NCBI GenBank assembly: GCA_964584665.1
Contig: CAZPAO010000043.1
Coordinates: 1-16,901, forward strand
Length of the DNA stretch: 16,901 nt
Origin: DASUBN01 sp964584665
Lineage (GTDB): Bacteria > Pseudomonadota > Gammaproteobacteria > Natronospirales > REEB76
Reading direction: 5' to 3'
Positions 1-6,805 of this stretch are shown piece by piece (positions within the stretch are counted from its first letter, which is position 1; each line of letters opens with the position of its first letter). The translations under genes were made by a program, and so were the position numbers. Below the pieces are notes generated by a model that was not told the DNA's origin, did not search any database, and saw only the letters and a list, made by a program, of their open reading frames with translations.

Positions 1-134
1 CCAAGGACACCAAGGATTATCCGAAAGGCGTGTGGACGCTGCCGCCCACCTACACACTCGGCGACAAGGACCGGGCCAAGTACGCCGCCATCGGCGAGAG
101 CGACCGGATGACTCTGAAGTTCATGAAGCCCTGA
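1..134 (+). CDS. C-terminal end of an unidentified protein, possibly a SAM-dependent methyltransferase
   Basis: The window opens inside a reading frame whose codons begin at position 3 and which stops with TGA at 132-134. The visible 43 residues contain VWTLPPTYTLGD, a KYAAIGESDRM segment and the ending TLKFMKP. This lysine-rich tail, with a WTLPP motif and an ESDRxxLKFxKP ending, recalls the C-termini of predicted class I SAM-dependent methyltransferases (COG4798-like). That match is from memory and rests on the tail alone; no SAM-binding motif is in the window. A strong hairpin follows about 20 nt after the stop, so this is the last gene of its transcript. Confidence 0.4.
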   Translation, partial: KDTKDYPKGVWTLPPTYTLGDKDRAKYAAIGESDRMTLKFMKP

Positions 135-154
135 TACCTATCAGTGCAAGAGCG

Positions 155-187
155 AAACGGCGGACAGCCTGGCTGTCCGCCGTTTTC
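155..187. terminator. Intrinsic terminator between convergent genes
   Basis: A 13-bp perfect stem (155-167 AAACGGCGGACAG with 173-185) closes a 5-nt loop and is followed by TTTTC on the plus strand. The A-run before the stem gives a short T-run on the minus strand, so it may work both ways. It lies between the upstream plus-strand gene and the end of the convergent marR-family gene. Confidence 0.8.
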
Positions 188-204
188 ATTCGCATCGCGG
201 ATTA

Positions 205-663
205 TCACAATGGCCGTGGCTTGGGCGCAGCCTCAGCTCCGGAAGCCACGATGTCCTCCAACGCCAGACGCGCCGCCGCTGCCCGCTGCTTGCCGACCCT
301 CCCCGCCAGTTCCTTCTCGAAGCGCCGGTGGAATCGCCGCGCCTCGGCCAAGGCCTTGGAGCCACGCGGCGTCAAGCGTAGGGATTTGACGCGTCCATCC
401 TCCGGATCGTCCCGGCGCTCGATATACCCTTTCTCCACCATCTCGTTGACGATCTTGAGCGCGCCCTGCGGAGTGATGCCGAGTTCTTCTGCCACCAGGC
501 GCAGGTTTCGGGGTCCTGAGTCGAGCAGGCGGAACACATAGCCGAAGGACGGCCCCAGGTCATCGAAGCCCGCTTCCGTCATGTGCTCGCGCATCCCAGC
601 CTTGAACACGCCGAAAGCGACATTGAGCAGGATGCCGAAGTCGGTGGCGCCCTCGCTTGACAT
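205..663 (-). CDS. MarR-family winged-helix transcriptional regulator
   Basis: This 152-residue protein has the length and layout of a MarR regulator. A helix-turn-helix segment around residues 51-75 contains LRLVAEELGITPQGALKIV. It is followed by the family's wing signature RRDDPEDGRVKSLRLTPRG near residues 83-101, and then a helical C-terminal arm that in this family completes the dimer interface. The ATG is preceded on the minus strand by AAGGTG at suitable spacing. The gene is divergent from a cupin gene, with only 53 bp between start codons. MarR proteins usually repress themselves and the divergent neighbour and release DNA when a small aromatic or oxidising ligand binds. Self and cupin control here is inferred from layout. 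The ligand cannot be told from sequence. Confidence 0.85.
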   Translation of the reverse strand: MSSEGATDFGILLNVAFGVFKAGMREHMTEAGFDDLGPSFGYVFRLLDSGPRNLRLVAEELGITPQGALKIVNEMVEKGYIERRDDPEDGRVKSLRLTPRGSKALAEARRFHRRFEKELAGRVGKQRAAAARLALEDIVASGAEAAPKPRPL

Positions 664-716
664 TAATTCACCTTGGTTGATAATCTTTGGTTTATTATAT
701 CATGAGGAACCCAGCT
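664..716. promoter_or_regulatory. Divergent marR/cupin promoter region
   Basis: This AT-rich 53-bp gap carries the start signals for both genes. On the minus strand TATAAT (694-699) lies about 30 nt before the marR start and could be its -10. An imperfect inverted repeat, ATAAT at 680-684 and ATTAT at 694-698, sits centrally and is a possible MarR operator. GAGG at 704-707 is a ribosome binding site 9 nt before the cupin ATG at 717 and decides that start. The -35 elements are not clear. Confidence 0.45.
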
Positions 717-1091
717 ATGCCTTTCATCGCCCACAAACATGCCCCGACCTTCGAATTGCCGGGGGCTTCCTTCACCGGCCTCGCTGCCCCCAGCCGCGGG
801 GCGACCGAGAACGCCGTATGGATCGTGACCCTGCAACCTCAGGCGCCCGGCGTGCTTCACCAAGTCACCCGGGAAGAAGTGTTCGTATGCATAGAAGGCA
901 AGGGCAAGGCCCTGATGGGCGGCGAGACCCACGAGATGACGCCGGGCAGCGCATTGGTGGTGCCGGCGGGAACCGAATTCGCGATCAGCAATCCCGGCTC
1001 AAGCCTCTTCCGCGCCGTGGCGGTATTGCCGGTGGGTGGACAGGCGTGGGTAGCGGGCAGCGAGCCGTTCACACCACCTTGGGCGGCATGA
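717..1091 (+). CDS. Small single-domain cupin protein
   Basis: A 124-residue protein with one cupin barrel (cupin_2 type). The first conserved motif region is around GVLHQVTREEVFVCIEGKGKALMGG and the second around PGSALVVPAGTEFAISNPG; the latter has the usual PxGTxHxxxN pattern but with phenylalanine in place of the usual histidine. Such proteins may bind a metal and act on or sense small molecules, but the substrate cannot be read from the fold. The start at 717 is chosen because GAGG at 704-707 is well spaced; the in-frame TTG at 687 and ATG at 702 lack a site. It is divergent from the marR gene, a layout typical of a regulator and its single target. A terminator follows the stop directly, so the gene is monocistronic. 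Confidence 0.8.
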   Translation: MPFIAHKHAPTFELPGASFTGLAAPSRGATENAVWIVTLQPQAPGVLHQVTREEVFVCIEGKGKALMGGETHEMTPGSALVVPAGTEFAISNPGSSLFRAVAVLPVGGQAWVAGSEPFTPPWAA

Positions 1092-1096
1092 GAATG

Positions 1097-1134
1097 AAGA
1101 CGGCGAGCAGTCTCCACCGCTCGCCGTCTTAATT
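1097..1134. terminator. Intrinsic terminator after the cupin gene
   Basis: A 12-bp perfect stem (1097-1108 AAGACGGCGAGC with 1119-1130) and a 10-nt loop are followed by TTAATTT. It starts 5 nt after the cupin stop. The A-containing flank could give weak termination for the convergent lipoprotein gene as well. Confidence 0.75.
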
Positions 1135-1186
1135 TGGATTCATATCTCTAGATTTCAGTCGCCGCCCATGGCACCTCGCGGTCGAG

Positions 1187-1585
1187 CTATCGCTCGACCC
1201 CACCCACCCATTGCGCATCCAGATGCGAGAGCTGCCAGAAGGAGCCGTCGTACTGCCAGGCGGCGCGGCAGAGCCAGGTGCCGGGCAGGCGTCCCGTACC
1301 GGTGCTCGCCTCCTTCCAGGCGTAGTTGAACTCATCGCCCTTGATGCCGTCCGGCATGCTGAGCAGCACCGGCGCATCCGGGGCGGGTTTCAGGATCTGC
1401 AACTTGGTGCCCGCCGACAGCGGACTCAGGCTCCCCTGGATGGGTGGAACACCCGGGAGGGACTGGCTGCCAGCGCAGCTCAGGTGCACGTAGCCGTCGT
1501 CATGCCCCAGCACATCGTCCGTAGTGCTGCAGGCCGCGAGCGCCAAGACCGCGAGAGACAGGATCAGGGCTGCTTTTGTTCTCAT
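1187..1585 (-). CDS. Small lipoprotein downstream of hutG, function unknown
   Basis: A 132-residue protein with a lipoprotein signal: a positively charged MRTK start, a hydrophobic stretch, and the lipobox LALAAC with the lipidated cysteine at residue 19. The next residues are STTDD; no aspartate follows the cysteine directly, so an outer-membrane destination is likely if sorted by the Lol rule. The mature part has two further cysteines (C37 and C106) that could form a disulfide, and an aromatic C-terminal stretch (WLCRAAWQYDGSFWQLSHLDAQW). I do not recognise the family with certainty. Its ATG lies 4 nt after the hutG stop, so it is probably translated from the hutFG message. A hairpin (1180-1199) overlaps its stop codon but has no T-run. 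Confidence 0.7.
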   Translation of the reverse strand: MRTKAALILSLAVLALAACSTTDDVLGHDDGYVHLSCAGSQSLPGVPPIQGSLSPLSAGTKLQILKPAPDAPVLLSMPDGIKGDEFNYAWKEASTGTGRLPGTWLCRAAWQYDGSFWQLSHLDAQWVGGVER

Positions 1586-1589
1586 CGTC

Positions 1590-2411
1590 TTACTTGCTCA
1601 CTTGCCGGCGCTTGTGGATGTCCGCGATCAGGTTCGAGAACACCTCCCGCAGGACTTCCTTGAACGCCAGGAACTTGGGGTCGGTGGTGGGCGTGCGTTC
1701 CGGCCGTGATTCATCGAGGTAAAGGCCCCAGCGCATCTCCACCTGGAGCGCGGCGACACGCGGCATGGCTCCGTAGTGCTCGGTGATGTAACCGCCCTTG
1801 TAGGGGTCGTTGCGGCGCACGGTGCGCCCTGCGGACGCGAAACCGCGCTCGACGGACTGGGTGAGCCAGCCGGAGTTGCTCTTGCCGTCCCGGTCCCCCA
1901 GGTAGATGTCATGCTCGAGCTTGGGATGCAGCAGATTCTCACGGGAAGAGACGCTGTGGGCGTCGATGAGCACGCAACCGCCGAAGCGGGTGATGCGGCT
2001 CTGCAGCAGCTCCGACAGGCGCGCATGGTAAGGCGCATGCACCATGTCCCGGCGGCGGTTGATCTCCTCCTTGGCAGGAGGCCGATGATAGATGTCCTCT
2101 CCCCAGAAGGTCTTCAGGGCCACGAAGCCGGTCTCGAAACGCCCCGGATAGAGCGGCCGGTCATCCGGCGGACGGTTGAGATCGGCCACGAAGCGGCTGT
2201 AGGTGGCATAGATGGTAGTGACACCCAGCGAAGGCAGGAAATCGTAGAGATGGTGCAGGTACCAGTCCGTCATGGGCAGACTGGCGATGTAGCTGGAGGC
2301 GAACTCCGCCCGGATGGCATCGGGCACGTAGATGCCGGTATGGGGGATGCTCACCACGATGGGGACTTCGACGGTACTGGCATCGCGGACGTGGAATGAA
2401 CTGATTTTCAT
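1590..2411 (-). CDS. hutG: N-formylglutamate deformylase (HutG, last step of histidine degradation)
   Basis: HutG hydrolyses N-formylglutamate to glutamate and formate, the fifth step of the formylglutamate branch of histidine degradation. The 273-residue protein fits the N-formylglutamate amidohydrolase family. Visible hallmarks are IVVSIPHTGIYVP near the N-terminus, RFVADLNRPPDDRPLYPG, the metal-binding-like VLIDAHSVSS, GGYITEHYG and LQVEMRWG. It is cytosolic, with no signal peptide. The start ATG is 8 nt after the hutF stop (TGA-ccctatag-ATG) with no Shine-Dalgarno sequence, so translation most likely depends on coupling to hutF. Its partner enzyme HutF is immediately upstream, which settles the assignment against the related HutE-type or other formyl-amino-acid hydrolases. 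Confidence 0.93.
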   Translation of the reverse strand: MKISSFHVRDASTVEVPIVVSIPHTGIYVPDAIRAEFASSYIASLPMTDWYLHHLYDFLPSLGVTTIYATYSRFVADLNRPPDDRPLYPGRFETGFVALKTFWGEDIYHRPPAKEEINRRRDMVHAPYHARLSELLQSRITRFGGCVLIDAHSVSSRENLLHPKLEHDIYLGDRDGKSNSGWLTQSVERGFASAGRTVRRNDPYKGGYITEHYGAMPRVAALQVEMRWGLYLDESRPERTPTTDPKFLAFKEVLREVFSNLIADIHKRRQVSK

Positions 2412-2419
2412 CTATAGGG

Positions 2420-3751
2420 TCATACCGAGTTGAGTTTCAAGACCGCTTGGGTGAACGCCCGCGCGCTCTCCTCCGCTCCATGGCACACCCCTTCCCGGAT
2501 GCGCCTCTGACCTCCGACATAGACGTCGCTGATGTCGGCACGGCTGCCGCCGATGAGCAACGCATCCATGAGCGTATCCGCGTCGTGGCCACGCAGGGCC
2601 GGCGCATCGCGGCGGATGGTCACCACGTCCGCGAACTTGCCCGGCGTCAGTGCGCCGACATCCTGCCGCAGGGCAGCGGCGCCGCCGCGACAGGCCTGGT
2701 TCCACAGCGGCACCCCGAGACCTGCCGATGTCGCCAGGCGTGCGCGCCGCTGCACGCGAAGGCGCTGGCCGTATTCCAGCAGGCGCAGCTCCTCGATGGC
2801 GTCGATACGGCAGTTGCTGTCGGAGCCGATGGCGATGCGCCCACCGGCGCTCACGAACTCATCCGCAGCGAACAGGCCGTCACCCAGGTAGGCCTCGGTG
2901 ATGGGGCAGATCACCACGGTCGCGCCCGCCTGCCGCACCCGCGCGCACTCCTCGGCAGTGGCATGGGTGGCGTGCACCAGGTTCCAGCGCTTGCCGAGCT
3001 CCACGTGACGCGCCAGCACGTCGACCGGCGTGAGCTGATAGGCCGCGCGACACTCGTCGACTTCGCGCTGCTGCTCGCTGATATGGAGATGGATGGGTGC
3101 ATCGGCGGCCATGAGCTTGGAAGTGGCCTCGATGAGGTCGGGCAAGGTCTCCACCGGCACTGCGCGCAACGAATGGGGCGCGAGCCCCAACTCCACGTCG
3201 TGCAATTCTTGCAGGAGCGCGCAGAAGTCCGCGATGCTGGCATGCACGAAGCGGCGCTGCTCGTCGCGCGCGGGCTGCCGGAAACCGCCGGTCTGATAGA
3301 ACACCGGCAGGAGCCGCAGGCGGATACCCGCCTCGCGTGCCGCCGATATCAGCGCACGCCCCATCTGCGCGCCGGGACGCCCGTCGGGCATGTGGTGCAG
3401 GTAGTGGAACTCGGCCACGCTGGTGAAGCCGCCCCGCAGCATGTCGAGGAAGGCCTCGCGGGCGATGATGAACATCTCCTCGGGGGTGATGCGGTTGGCG
3501 AGCCGGTACATGGCCTCGCGCCAACTCCAGAAGGAGTCCTGGCCGCGGGGCGCCTCGCCGTAACCGGCCAGGGCCCGCTGGAAAGCGTGGCTGTGGGCGT
3601 TGGGCATGCCGGGGATGGCCAGGAAGCCGTCATAGCTGCCCTTGGCGGGCTCGATGCTCTCGATGCGGCCGTCCGCGTCCACCACCAATGCCTGGTCGCG
3701 GACGAGTCCTTCGGGGGTGAGGATGTATTCAAACGCCAAACGGGTCTGCAT
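2420..3751 (-). CDS. hutF: Formimidoylglutamate deiminase (HutF)
   Basis: HutF releases ammonia from N-formimidoyl-L-glutamate to give N-formyl-L-glutamate, which HutG then splits. The 443-residue protein is an amidohydrolase-superfamily metalloenzyme. It shows PGMPNAHSHAFQR with the metal-binding H53-x-H55 pair, HLHISEQQREVDECRAAY with a further histidine, the LVHATHATAEE segment, and AIGSDSNCRIDAIEELRLLEYGQRL, which holds the catalytic-type aspartate. The C-terminal PGKFADVVTIRRD is the usual small beta domain closing segment. Start: ATG at 3751, with GAGAA upstream at fair spacing. It is the first gene of the leftward hutF-hutG-lipoprotein transcript and is divergent from hutI. The presence of HutF and HutG together shows the five-step pathway rather than direct formiminoglutamase hydrolysis. 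Confidence 0.95.
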   Translation of the reverse strand: MQTRLAFEYILTPEGLVRDQALVVDADGRIESIEPAKGSYDGFLAIPGMPNAHSHAFQRALAGYGEAPRGQDSFWSWREAMYRLANRITPEEMFIIAREAFLDMLRGGFTSVAEFHYLHHMPDGRPGAQMGRALISAAREAGIRLRLLPVFYQTGGFRQPARDEQRRFVHASIADFCALLQELHDVELGLAPHSLRAVPVETLPDLIEATSKLMAADAPIHLHISEQQREVDECRAAYQLTPVDVLARHVELGKRWNLVHATHATAEECARVRQAGATVVICPITEAYLGDGLFAADEFVSAGGRIAIGSDSNCRIDAIEELRLLEYGQRLRVQRRARLATSAGLGVPLWNQACRGGAAALRQDVGALTPGKFADVVTIRRDAPALRGHDADTLMDALLIGGSRADISDVYVGGQRRIREGVCHGAEESARAFTQAVLKLNSV

Positions 3752-3790
3752 ACTCTTATATTCTCATGATTCCCCGGGGAGCCGCGTATT
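3752..3790. promoter_or_regulatory. Short divergent promoter region between hutF and hutI
   Basis: Only 39 bp separate the two starts. TATATT (3757-3762) could be a -10 for the rightward hutIH message; on the minus strand the same AT block reads GAATATAA. GGGGAG at 3776-3781 is a good ribosome binding site 9 nt before the hutI GTG. Any -35 boxes would lie inside the opposite coding regions. I see no clear TGTATATACA-like HutC operator. Confidence 0.4.
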
Positions 3791-4972
3791 GTGTACGAGT
3801 TGCTGGTCAATAACGCTCGGGTATACACCCTAGCGGATGGCGTCTCCGGGCCCGGCCGCACCCTGGCGGTTAACGCCGGCAAGATCGCGGCCCTGGATTG
3901 CCCCCAAGACGCCCCCACGAAGGAGCGGTTGGATGCGGGCGGCAAGCTCCTGCTGCCCGGTTTCGTGGACTGCCATACTCATGCCCTCTATGCAGGGGAC
4001 CGCATGGCGGAGCACGTGCTCAAGATGCGGGGGGCGAGCTACGCTGACATCGCCAAGGCCGGTGGAGGGATCTTGAGCACCGTGAAGGCGGTGCGGGCCG
4101 CGAGCGAATCCCAGCTCATCGAGGAGACCCTGCCGCGCCTGGAGGCCCTGCGAGCCGAAGGCGTCACGACCGTCGAGATCAAGAGCGGCTACGGGCTGGA
4201 TCTCGAGTCCGAACTCAAGATGCTGCGGGCCATTCGCGCCCTGCCCCGGTATATCCCCATGGAGATCAGCGCCACCTTCATCGGTGCCCACGCGGTGCCC
4301 GCCGGGCTCAGCCGCGAAGAATACATGCGGCAGGTGCTGGATGAGATGCTGCCGGCGGTGGCGGCCGAGAAGCTGGCGGACTGCGTGGACATCTTCGTGG
4401 AGCACATCGGCTTCCAGGTGGGTGACCTGGATCGGCTCGCAGAACGCGCTGCCCAGCTCGGCCTCAAGCTCAGGGCCCACACGGACCAGCTCTCCAACAT
4501 GGGTGCCACGCGCCGCGCCGCGGAACTGGGGGCGCTGTCCTGCGATCATCTGGAATATATGGATGAAGCGGATGCGGCCGCCATGGGCACATACGGCACC
4601 GTGGCGGTACTGCTGCCGGCCGCCTTCTATTTCCTGAAAGAGACCCGCAAACCCCCGGTCGAACTGCTGCGCCGGCACAAGGTGCCCATGGCGGTGGCCA
4701 CGGATTTGAACCCCGGTTCCGCACCGGTGGCGAGCCTGCTCACCGCCATGCACATGGCGGGCCTCTTGTTCGGCCTCACCCCTGACGAGGTGCTGGCCGG
4801 AGTCACCCGCCATGCCGCGCAGGCCATGGGGCTTGAGGGTAGAATCGGCGCCCTCGCGCCGGGGCTGGATGCGGATTTCTGCCTCTGGGACCTGCCGGCG
4901 CCAGCATTCTTCAACTACCAGCTGGGGGGCCTGAAGCCCGCCCAGCGCTTCTTCAAGGGAAGACGCACATGA
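3791..4972 (+). CDS. hutI: Imidazolonepropionase (HutI)
   Basis: HutI hydrolyses the ring of 4-imidazolone-5-propanoate to N-formimidoyl-L-glutamate, the third step of histidine degradation. The 393-residue length is typical. It shows the metal-binding PGFVDCHTHALYAGDR (H62 and H64), EIKSGYGLD, ISATFIGAHAVP, LRAHTDQLSNMGATRRAAELGALSCDHLEYMDE, and MAVATDLNPGSAP with the catalytic-type aspartate. It starts with GTG at 3791, supported by GGGGAG 9 nt upstream. Its stop overlaps the hutH start by 4 nt (ATGA), so the two are translationally coupled. It is divergent from hutF, whose enzyme uses the HutI product. Confidence 0.96.
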   Translation: MYELLVNNARVYTLADGVSGPGRTLAVNAGKIAALDCPQDAPTKERLDAGGKLLLPGFVDCHTHALYAGDRMAEHVLKMRGASYADIAKAGGGILSTVKAVRAASESQLIEETLPRLEALRAEGVTTVEIKSGYGLDLESELKMLRAIRALPRYIPMEISATFIGAHAVPAGLSREEYMRQVLDEMLPAVAAEKLADCVDIFVEHIGFQVGDLDRLAERAAQLGLKLRAHTDQLSNMGATRRAAELGALSCDHLEYMDEADAAAMGTYGTVAVLLPAAFYFLKETRKPPVELLRRHKVPMAVATDLNPGSAPVASLLTAMHMAGLLFGLTPDEVLAGVTRHAAQAMGLEGRIGALAPGLDADFCLWDLPAPAFFNYQLGGLKPAQRFFKGRRT

Positions 4973-6495
4973 CCAGCCTCACGCTCACCGGCGCCGACCT
5001 GAAGCTCGACGACCTGCGGGGCTTCGACTCGAGCCGCCCCACCGTGGCACTGGGCGACCAGGCGCGCCGCGCCATGCAGGCGAGCGTGGACACGGTGCGC
5101 AAGGTCATCGACACCAACCAGGTGTGCTACGGCATCAATACCGGCTTCGGCGCCCTGGCGCGCGAGCGCATCTCCCGCGACCGCCTGACCCAGCTGCAGT
5201 ACAACTTGGTGCGCAGCCACGCCTGCGGCGTGGGTGAACCCCTGACGGCTCCAGTGGTGCGCCGCATCATGCTGCTGAAGGCCAATAGCCTCGCCATCGG
5301 CAACTCGGGTATCCGCCCCGAGGTGGTGGACACCTTGCTGGCGCTCCTCAACCACGACGTGCTGCCGGTGATCCCCTCCCAGGGTTCGGTAGGCGCTTCC
5401 GGCGATCTCGCGCCCCTCGCGCACCTCACCCTCGCACTCATCGGCGAAGGCGAAGCGCACCACGAAGGCAAGCTGCTGAAGAACGAAGCGGTGCTGAAGG
5501 CCGCCGGCGTGAAGCCGGTGCAGCTGGAAGCGAAGGAAGGCCTGGCCCTGCTCAACGGCACCCAGGTGAGCGCGGCTCTGTCCCTGCAGGGTTTCTTCGG
5601 CACCGAGGCCTTGCTCGCCGCCTCCATCGTGCTGGGCGCGCTCACTGTGGAAGCGCTCGCCGGCAGCTACAGTCCCTTCGATGCACGCATCCACGCGGTG
5701 CGCAACATGCACGGCCAGATCAAGGTGGCCGAGGCTTTCCGCAGCCTGCTCACCGGCAGCGAGATATGGCAGAGCCACCAGGGCTGCGACCGGGTGCAGG
5801 ACCCCTATGCCCTGCGCTGCATGCCGCAGGTCTACGGGGCGGTATGGGACACCCTCAAGCACGCGTCCGAAGTGCTGGAACGCGAACTCAACAGCGTCTC
5901 TGACAACCCGCTGATCTTCGGCGAAGACGTGCTCTCCGGCGGCAATTTCCACGCGGAGGCCCTCGCCTTCGTCTCAGACTTCATGGCCATCGCGGCCACC
6001 GAACTCGGCAACATCGCCGAGCGGCGCATCGACCTCCTGCTGAAGAAGGTGAACCCGCGCCTGCCCATGTTCCTGGCGCGGGATCCGGGCCTGGAGTCCG
6101 GCTTCATGATCGCCCACGTGACCGCGGCGGCGCTCACCTCCGAGAACAAGACCCTGGCCCACCCCGCCTCGGCGGACACCGTACCGACCTCCGCCGGCCA
6201 GGAGGACCATGTGAGCATGGCGCCCTGGGCAGGCGTGAAACTGAACCGGGTGATCGCCAACGTGTCGCACATCCTGGCGGTGGAGGCGCTCGCTTCCGCC
6301 GAGGCCATCGACCTGCAGCGCCCGGAGAAGACCACCGTCGGACTCGAGCCCGTGCATGGGGCCATCCGCCGCCTTGCTCCCGCGGCCCAGGGCGACCGGC
6401 GCCTGGACGGTGACATGAGCCGTGTCGCGGCAGCCCTCGCGGATGGCAGCCTGCTCTCAGCCTCCGCCCCTGCCTTCCGCCAGCTTCAGCTGTAG
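4969..6495 (+). CDS. hutH: Histidine ammonia-lyase (HutH)
   Basis: HutH removes ammonia from L-histidine to give urocanate, the entry step of the pathway. The 508-residue protein matches the family length. The active-site segment IPSQGSVGASGDLAPLAH contains the A143-S144-G145 triad that cyclises into the electrophilic MIO cofactor. Other family blocks are YGINTGFGALA, QYNLVRSHACGVG, GLALLNGTQVS, QDPYALRCMPQVYGA, SDNPLIF, and SAGQEDHVSM. The ATG overlaps the hutI stop and has AAGGGA about 9 nt upstream. It ends the rightward hutIH unit. Hairpins and an intrinsic terminator at 6652-6695 lie downstream, which also end the candidate small RNA there. Confidence 0.97.
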   Translation: MTSLTLTGADLKLDDLRGFDSSRPTVALGDQARRAMQASVDTVRKVIDTNQVCYGINTGFGALARERISRDRLTQLQYNLVRSHACGVGEPLTAPVVRRIMLLKANSLAIGNSGIRPEVVDTLLALLNHDVLPVIPSQGSVGASGDLAPLAHLTLALIGEGEAHHEGKLLKNEAVLKAAGVKPVQLEAKEGLALLNGTQVSAALSLQGFFGTEALLAASIVLGALTVEALAGSYSPFDARIHAVRNMHGQIKVAEAFRSLLTGSEIWQSHQGCDRVQDPYALRCMPQVYGAVWDTLKHASEVLERELNSVSDNPLIFGEDVLSGGNFHAEALAFVSDFMAIAATELGNIAERRIDLLLKKVNPRLPMFLARDPGLESGFMIAHVTAAALTSENKTLAHPASADTVPTSAGQEDHVSMAPWAGVKLNRVIANVSHILAVEALASAEAIDLQRPEKTTVGLEPVHGAIRRLAPAAQGDRRLDGDMSRVAAALADGSLLSASAPAFRQLQL

Positions 6496-6548
6496 GCCCC
6501 CTGCCTAAACCCTTGATGTGTCGGTGGATTGTTGAGTACCCGAAATTT

Positions 6549-6588
6549 ATGTCTGTAAACAGACATATTTTAGAGTTTCCTCTATACT
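6549..6588 (+). promoter_or_regulatory. Promoter with palindromic operator after hutH
   Basis: ATGTCTGT and ACAGACAT (6549-6556 and 6559-6566) form an 8-bp perfect inverted repeat with an AA spacer, extendable by one T-A pair at 6548/6567. Its right arm covers CAGACA (6560-6565), which matches the -35 box at four of six bases. After exactly 17 bp comes TATACT (6583-6588), a good -10. The architecture is that of a sigma70 promoter blocked by a dimeric repressor, such as a TetR-type protein. The regulator is not identifiable here. Confidence 0.55.
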
Positions 6589-6594
6589 CGTTTC

Positions 6595-6695
6595 AGGTCC
6601 CTCGAGGAGGGATGCGTTTAATGACTCCCGCACGCAACGCGTGGGAGTCCCGGGGCCTCTCGTTTTCCCCCTTTGACGAGAGGCCCCTCTTTTTC
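6595..6695 (+). ncRNA. Candidate ~100-nt small RNA downstream of hutH
   Basis: A promoter (TATACT at 6583-6588) would start transcription near 6595, and a strong intrinsic terminator ends at about 6695, giving roughly 100 nt. Three stem-loops follow in order: TCCCTC/GAGGGA (6598-6612), a bulged GACTCC...GGAGTC stem (6623-6649), and the terminator stem with a C-rich 12-nt loop (TTTCCCCCTTTG, 6664-6675). C-rich single-stranded loops are used by some bacterial small RNAs to bind ribosome binding sites. An alternative reading is a short open frame of 38 codons (6621-6737) with GGAGG ahead of it; it runs through the terminator, so I consider it less likely. The RNA call is inference from signals only. 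Confidence 0.4.
6652..6695 (+). terminator. Intrinsic terminator for hutIH and the candidate small RNA
   Basis: A 12-bp perfect stem (6652-6663 GGGGCCTCTCGT with 6676-6687) closes a 12-nt pyrimidine-rich loop and is followed by TCTTTTT. This is among the strongest terminators in the window. Confidence 0.85.
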
Positions 6696-6711
6696 CTGTC
6701 CTCCCGTTCTC

Positions 6712-6740
6712 GGGACAGCGCGTTAATCACGATGTAAACT
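6712..6740 (+). promoter_or_regulatory. Possible promoter for the DUF4382 lipoprotein gene
   Basis: GGGACA (6712-6717) and TAAACT (6735-6740) are separated by 17 bp, each with partial matches to sigma70 boxes. A start here would give a leader of about 60 nt. The signal is weak, but the strong terminator just upstream means the gene needs its own promoter. Confidence 0.25.
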
Positions 6741-6805
6741 GCGCATGCCCGGCGCCCCCGTGAGCCCCGGCATCCCGCCTATCGTCAATGATCTTTGGAG
6801 AATCC

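Noticed and set aside
2447..3769. A 440-codon open frame antisense to hutF
   Set aside because: hutF on the other strand has clear catalytic motifs and family length; the antisense frame is a by-product of high GC third positions and has no recognisable domain.
3752..3835. HutC operator near hutI (GTGTAC at 3791, GTATAC near 3821)
   Set aside because: Neither extends to the TGTATATACA-like dyad, and both lie at or inside the hutI coding start.
4915..5952. A 345-codon open frame antisense to hutH
   Set aside because: It mirrors hutH coding sequence, including the MIO region, and has no domain or start signals.
6621..6737. A 38-codon open frame (MTPARNAWESRGL...) with GGAGG upstream, as a leader peptide
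   Set aside because: It runs straight through a strong terminator and its codons are dictated by the stems; kept only as an alternative to the small RNA call.
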